A stretch of 6,997 nucleotides of DNA from Sphingomonadales bacterium. Lineage in GTDB: Bacteria > Pseudomonadota > Alphaproteobacteria > Sphingomonadales > Sphingomonadaceae. The notes beneath the pieces are model-generated. The model was not told where the DNA came from. It saw nothing but the letters and a program-made list of their open reading frames with translations, and did not search any database. Positions 3,808 through 6,997 of this stretch are shown here, in pieces. Positions within the stretch are counted from its first letter, which is position 1; every line of letters starts with the position of its first letter. The stretch lies in contig JAGPVK010000418.1 in assembly GCA_018067055.1 (NCBI GenBank), positions 1 to 6,997 on the forward strand, given 5' to 3'. A program made the position numbers and the translations under genes.

Positions 3808-5843
3808 GCGGCAGCCTTGTTTTTCTCACGGTGAAACAGATTGCCGATGGCGATCGCGTTAACCGGCCGGCTGATCAGGAAGCCCTGCACGTCATTACAT
3901 CCGTGCTGGGTGATAAACGCCATCTGCTCGTCCGTTTCGATCCCCTCGGCGGTTATTTTCATCTGCAGGCTTTCCCCCAGCTGAGCGATAGCGCGAACGA
4001 TAGAGGCACTGCCAACATCGGAAGGCAGTCGTTGCACAAAAGACTTGTCGATCTTGATTCGCGTGATCGGAAAGCGGTGCAGATAGCTCAGCGATGAATA
4101 TCCTGTTCCGAAATCGTCCAGAGATATGCGAATGCCGAATTCTCTCAGTTTGGTGAGCGTGCGCATGACAATCTCGTCGTTGCCTAGCAGCGCAGTCTCG
4201 GTAATTTCCAGTTCCAGACGGGTGGCCGGAAAGCCCGAATCCTCCAGCGCCTGCATCACTGTCTGCGGCAATCGCGGATCGTGCAACTGGACGGGTGAAA
4301 TATTGACCGCCAGGTCAAGATGTTTGGGCCACGAAGCGGCATCCATGCAAGCCTGTTTAAGAACCCCGGCACCGATCCGCGATATCAGACCCAGCTCTTC
4401 CGCAATCGGAATAAATTCTGATGGCTCCACTTCACCCCGGTCCGGGCAGGTCCACCGCAGCAAAGCTTCCGCCCCGGTATAGGCGCCGGTAGCAGAGTCG
4501 ATGATCGGCTGATAAGCGATCTTGAAGTCTTCCCGCATGCAGGCACGGCGAAGGTCAACTTCGAGAAAACGGCGGCGTTGTATGACTTCCTGCATGGCAG
4601 GTTCGAATAGACGATAGCCTCGCTCATCCGTCCGTTTGGCGGTGTATAGCGCTATGTCGGTAAATTGTACTAGCGTTTCGGGGTCGCTCCCATGTTTCGG
4701 CGCAAGACTGACTCCGACACTTGCTCCAATTTCGGCGACTTGCCCCTGGATAATGAACGGCCGCCCGAGAATTTCGACAACCCGTCCGGCCAAGGCCTCT
4801 GCCTCGGCTTCCGAAGCAAGCCCATATGCCATGACAGCAAACTCGTCTCCACCGATCCTTGCGACAATATCCCCGCTGCGGACCGCGTGGCGCAAGCGCC
4901 GGGCAACCTTCTGCAGAACAATATCGCCAACCGGGTGGCCAAGTGTATCATTGATCGGCTTGAATCGGTCGAGATCGATCATCAGCAAGGCAAACGGACG
5001 TCCGTCCTTGCCAAGCTTGTCGCACTGGACCTTCAGGGCTGCCGCAAAGCCGCGGCGATTGGCGACATCGGTCAATGCATCATGAGCTGCCAAATATTGC
5101 AGTTGTTCCTCGGACTTCGACCTTGTTCGCCGGTCGACCAGATGGGTGGAAATGCCGGCACCGATAATGATCAGGGCGACCATCGCAATTGCCGCCGCCA
5201 ATGCTGAGAAGGCTTCGCTGTCTGCGCCTCCCTGCACCCCGGCAAGCGGAATCACGGTAAAGGCGGCCATGCCGGTAAAATGCAGGGTAACGATTGCGGC
5301 AGCAAATAATCCAGCTCCCAGCCCGATATTGTTGGACATGCCAATTTTTCTTATCTGGTCGATGGCCAGCGCAGAAAAGATAACGGACAGGAACAGGGAA
5401 GCAATGACATAGCCGGGCAACCACCTGACTATGCCATCGGCCCGATAGGCAAACATGCCGACATAATGCATGGAAGCGATCGACAGCCCGATGATCCCGC
5501 CGCCGGTAAAAACGGCGACGAAACGGTTGCGCGAACAGGCGACCAGCAAGCCTGCCGCGGTGCCGCCCACTGCAATCAGTGCCGACAGCACGGTTAACGC
5601 GCCGTGTAATGTTACGGGAACACCCGGGCGGTAACCGAGCATGGCAATGAAGTGGGTCGCCCAGATCGCTGCGCCTGCGGTAAAGGCGGATAGAAAACAC
5701 CATTGCAAGCGGGTTGTACCCGTCTCGGCGAATGTGCGTTGAAACAGTTTCACCGAGGTCAGCGAGCCGATAAGGCACATCACAGCCGCCAGGGCTACTA
5801 TCCAGAGATTATGTTCGTGGTAAAGGCAAGTCAGTACGCGCAT
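3804..5843 (-). CDS. Membrane MHYT-GGDEF-EAL c-di-GMP cyclase/phosphodiesterase
   Basis: A 679-residue inner-membrane protein. Residues 1-235 form a seven-helix MHYT sensor domain with three motifs, THFIAM (63-68), MHYVGM (125-130) and LHFTGM (187-192); the family is proposed to sense O2, CO or NO through metal. The GGDEF domain (about 250-410) has an intact RIGGDEF (signature 331-335) and the inhibitory I-site RSGD (322-325) five residues before it. The EAL domain (about 425-670) has EALLRW (459-464), Asn514, EITE (546-549), DDFGTGYSS (576-584), Lys600, AEGIET (Glu633) and QG (653-654), so phosphodiesterase residues are complete. Both activities therefore look possible. I chose ATG 5843, giving MRVLTCLYHEHN, the usual family N-terminus, with AGGA 6 nt upstream, over an in-frame TTG at 5867. 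It overlaps the BLUF gene by 4 nt; light input to c-di-GMP is inferred. Confidence 0.94.
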   Translation of the reverse strand: MRVLTCLYHEHNLWIVALAAVMCLIGSLTSVKLFQRTFAETGTTRLQWCFLSAFTAGAAIWATHFIAMLGYRPGVPVTLHGALTVLSALIAVGGTAAGLLVACSRNRFVAVFTGGGIIGLSIASMHYVGMFAYRADGIVRWLPGYVIASLFLSVIFSALAIDQIRKIGMSNNIGLGAGLFAAAIVTLHFTGMAAFTVIPLAGVQGGADSEAFSALAAAIAMVALIIIGAGISTHLVDRRTRSKSEEQLQYLAAHDALTDVANRRGFAAALKVQCDKLGKDGRPFALLMIDLDRFKPINDTLGHPVGDIVLQKVARRLRHAVRSGDIVARIGGDEFAVMAYGLASEAEAEALAGRVVEILGRPFIIQGQVAEIGASVGVSLAPKHGSDPETLVQFTDIALYTAKRTDERGYRLFEPAMQEVIQRRRFLEVDLRRACMREDFKIAYQPIIDSATGAYTGAEALLRWTCPDRGEVEPSEFIPIAEELGLISRIGAGVLKQACMDAASWPKHLDLAVNISPVQLHDPRLPQTVMQALEDSGFPATRLELEITETALLGNDEIVMRTLTKLREFGIRISLDDFGTGYSSLSYLHRFPITRIKIDKSFVQRLPSDVGSASIVRAIAQLGESLQMKITAEGIETDEQMAFITQHGCNDVQGFLISRPVNAIAIGNLFHREKNKAAA

Positions 5844-6169
5844 TGCATTTCCTAAAATCGCGACCAAAACTAAGAAGCGACCGTCGACCTTAGGGGGCTA
5901 AAGCATAATATTTCGTAAACAGTTAAATTCTGGATTTGCCGAATAGCCGAACATTCAACAAAAAGATCCGATATCAACGGGATGACGAAGAAATTTGTCT
6001 GCGAGTTCGACTATTGTTCGATGGAAAAAACATGATTGCGCAAAGGTTGGTGCTCGGCATAGCAAAGGATGAACCGGCTATACCCTGAAGTAGCGGTTGG
6101 ACAGCGACCCTGGACGGAAAAATATCCGCAAATTTTAAGGCCGCTGCTTCCCCGCTGCTTGCACAAGCC
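5844..6169. other. Non-coding region upstream of the MHYT-GGDEF-EAL gene
   Basis: This must contain the promoter of the signalling unit and the 3' end of the cystathionine gamma-synthase-family transcript. AT-rich sequence at 5905-5935 (minus strand TTTACGAAATATTATGC) is the likeliest promoter area, but no good -35/-10 pair is evident. Repeats seen: GTTCGA twice exactly 11 bp apart (6005-6010, 6016-6021), CCGAA twice 8 bp apart (5939-5943, 5947-5951), CCGCTGCTT twice 11 bp apart (6141-6149, 6152-6160), and a hairpin with one bulged G, AACCGgCTA/TAGCGGTT (6072-6080, 6091-6098). No T-run follows the hairpin. No coding signal was found. Confidence 0.45.
5850..5853 (-). promoter_or_regulatory. 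Shine-Dalgarno site that fixes the MHYT-GGDEF-EAL start
   Basis: AGGA on the minus strand, 6 nt before the ATG at 5841-5843. It supports this start over the TTG at 5865-5867. Confidence 0.55.
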
Positions 6170-6997
6170 TCAAACCGCGGCCAGCGCTTGTTCGAAATCG
6201 GCGATCAGATCGTCCGGGTCTTCAACACCAATTGAAATCCGCACGAGATTGTCGGTAATGCCGAGCGCCGCCTTGCGTTCGTCGGGGACCGACAGATGGG
6301 TCATGGCGGCAGGCAGGCTTGCCAGAGTTTCGGTGCCGCCGAGACTCACCGCCAGCTTGGCGATCTTCATCGTATCGAGGAAGCGGAAGGCTTCAGCCTC
6401 GCCGCCCTTGATGAACACGGAGAAGGTCGAACCGGCGCCGCTGCAATGGCGGTCGTAAATATCCTTCTGGCTGTTGCTCTCGATAAAGCCGAGATAGCCG
6501 AGGCCGTCGACCTTGGGATGATCGCGCAGATAGGTGCAGACCTTGAGCGCGTTTTCGCCGGCGCGCGTCATGCGCAGTTCGAGCGTTTCGAGGCTGCGCA
6601 TCAGCATCCAGGCGGTATTGGGATCGCAGATCGTGCCGATCGTGTTCCGGATCGCGCGGATCGGGTCCATATGGGCCTTGCTACCAAGCACGCCGCCAGC
6701 GACCAGATCGCTGTGCCCGCCGACATATTTGGTCAGGCTGTAGATGACGATGTCGGCACCGTGCTTGAGCGGTTGCTGCCACAGCGGGCCGAGGAAGGTG
6801 TTGTCGATGGCGATGGGTGGCGCGCCTTCGGCGCCGAAGACCTGGCTGCGGGCATCCGCGACGCCCTCGATATCGACCAGCGCGTTGGTCGGGTTGGCCG
6901 GGCTTTCGAGATAGATGATCGCGACCTTGCCGCCATTGGCAACGGCCTGTTGTTTCGCCTGTTCGAGCATAGCGGCGACTTCGGACGGTGCGGCGCC
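6170..6997 (-). CDS. Cystathionine gamma-synthase / methionine gamma-lyase family PLP enzyme, N-terminus cut by window
   Basis: 275 codons plus TGA (6170-6172) are present and the frame stays open to the window edge; the family is about 380-430 residues, so the N-terminal third is missing. This is a fold-type I PLP enzyme of sulphur amino acid metabolism (cytosolic, usually tetrameric). Visible motifs: YLESPANPTNALVDI, AIDNTFLGP with the Asp that contacts the PLP ring nitrogen (6803-6805), YSLTKYVGGHSD with the Schiff-base Lys at 6728-6730, SLGGTETLASLPAAMTH, and NLVRISIGVED near the C-terminus, whose Arg should hold the substrate carboxylate. Sequence alone does not separate cystathionine gamma-synthase, cystathionine gamma-lyase and methionine gamma-lyase, so no gene symbol is given. 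It lies 326 bp from the next minus-strand gene, so it is probably a separate transcription unit. Confidence 0.92.
   Translation of the reverse strand, partial: GAAPSEVAAMLEQAKQQAVANGGKVAIIYLESPANPTNALVDIEGVADARSQVFGAEGAPPIAIDNTFLGPLWQQPLKHGADIVIYSLTKYVGGHSDLVAGGVLGSKAHMDPIRAIRNTIGTICDPNTAWMLMRSLETLELRMTRAGENALKVCTYLRDHPKVDGLGYLGFIESNSQKDIYDRHCSGAGSTFSVFIKGGEAEAFRFLDTMKIAKLAVSLGGTETLASLPAAMTHLSVPDERKAALGITDNLVRISIGVEDPDDLIADFEQALAAV

Noticed and set aside
5080..5778. Minus-strand ORF of 232 aa inside the MHYT-GGDEF-EAL gene
   Set aside because: It is an Arg/Cys/His-rich shadow frame of the well-supported MHYT domain.
5982..6088. Two tiny overlapping ORFs (17 aa at 5982-6035 and 18 aa at 6032-6088) joined by ATGA
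   Set aside because: They are very short, have weak ribosome binding sites and no recognisable sequence; ORFs of this size are expected by chance.

Overview
The window looks like chromosomal DNA of an alphaproteobacterium, most likely a sphingomonad (Sphingopyxis/Parasphingorhabdus-like). This is inferred from moderately high GC, from the Gre-like protein with its 'KRDLRYW' coil, from the RcnB-like and EF-hand periplasmic proteins, and from the cystathionine gamma-synthase-family protein. No rRNA, tRNA, CRISPR array, insertion sequence or phage gene could be supported. Nothing here is clearly a new multi-gene system; the most notable units are a light/c-di-GMP gene pair and a decayed cytochrome b gene.

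Positions 1-847 (+ strand) carry the last codons of a probable HAD-family hydrolase, a 68-residue protein of unknown function, and a GreA/GreB-like protein that starts 3 nt after it. The Gre-like protein has a short coiled coil without the usual acidic tip, so it resembles Rnk-type RNA polymerase binders more than a transcript-cleavage factor. Positions 848-1217 are non-coding and rich in small inverted repeats; a run of perfect GC-rich hairpins lies directly behind the next gene.

Positions 1218-2390 (- strand) hold two exported proteins, probably co-transcribed: first a four-EF-hand calcium-binding protein with an Asp/Arg-rich tandem repeat, then, 42 bp downstream, an RcnB-like periplasmic protein. 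Both starts have good Shine-Dalgarno sequences. Positions 2391-2740 are non-coding.

Positions 2741-3163 (+ strand) are a broken gene for a di-heme cytochrome b561/hydrogenase-type cytochrome b. It has a good ribosome binding site and N-terminus, then an in-frame TGA, an internal deletion that removes the middle of the protein, and a probable second frameshift. About 170 bp of likely degenerate sequence follows.

Positions 3334-5843 (- strand) are a two-gene signalling unit. A membrane MHYT-GGDEF-EAL protein, with catalytic motifs for both making and breaking c-di-GMP, is followed by a stand-alone BLUF blue-light photoreceptor whose ATG overlaps the upstream TGA (ATGA). The tight coupling suggests that light sensing and c-di-GMP turnover work together. 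Positions 5844-6169 are non-coding. Positions 6170-6997 (- strand) are the C-terminal two thirds of a PLP-dependent cystathionine gamma-synthase/methionine gamma-lyase family enzyme that runs off the window edge.
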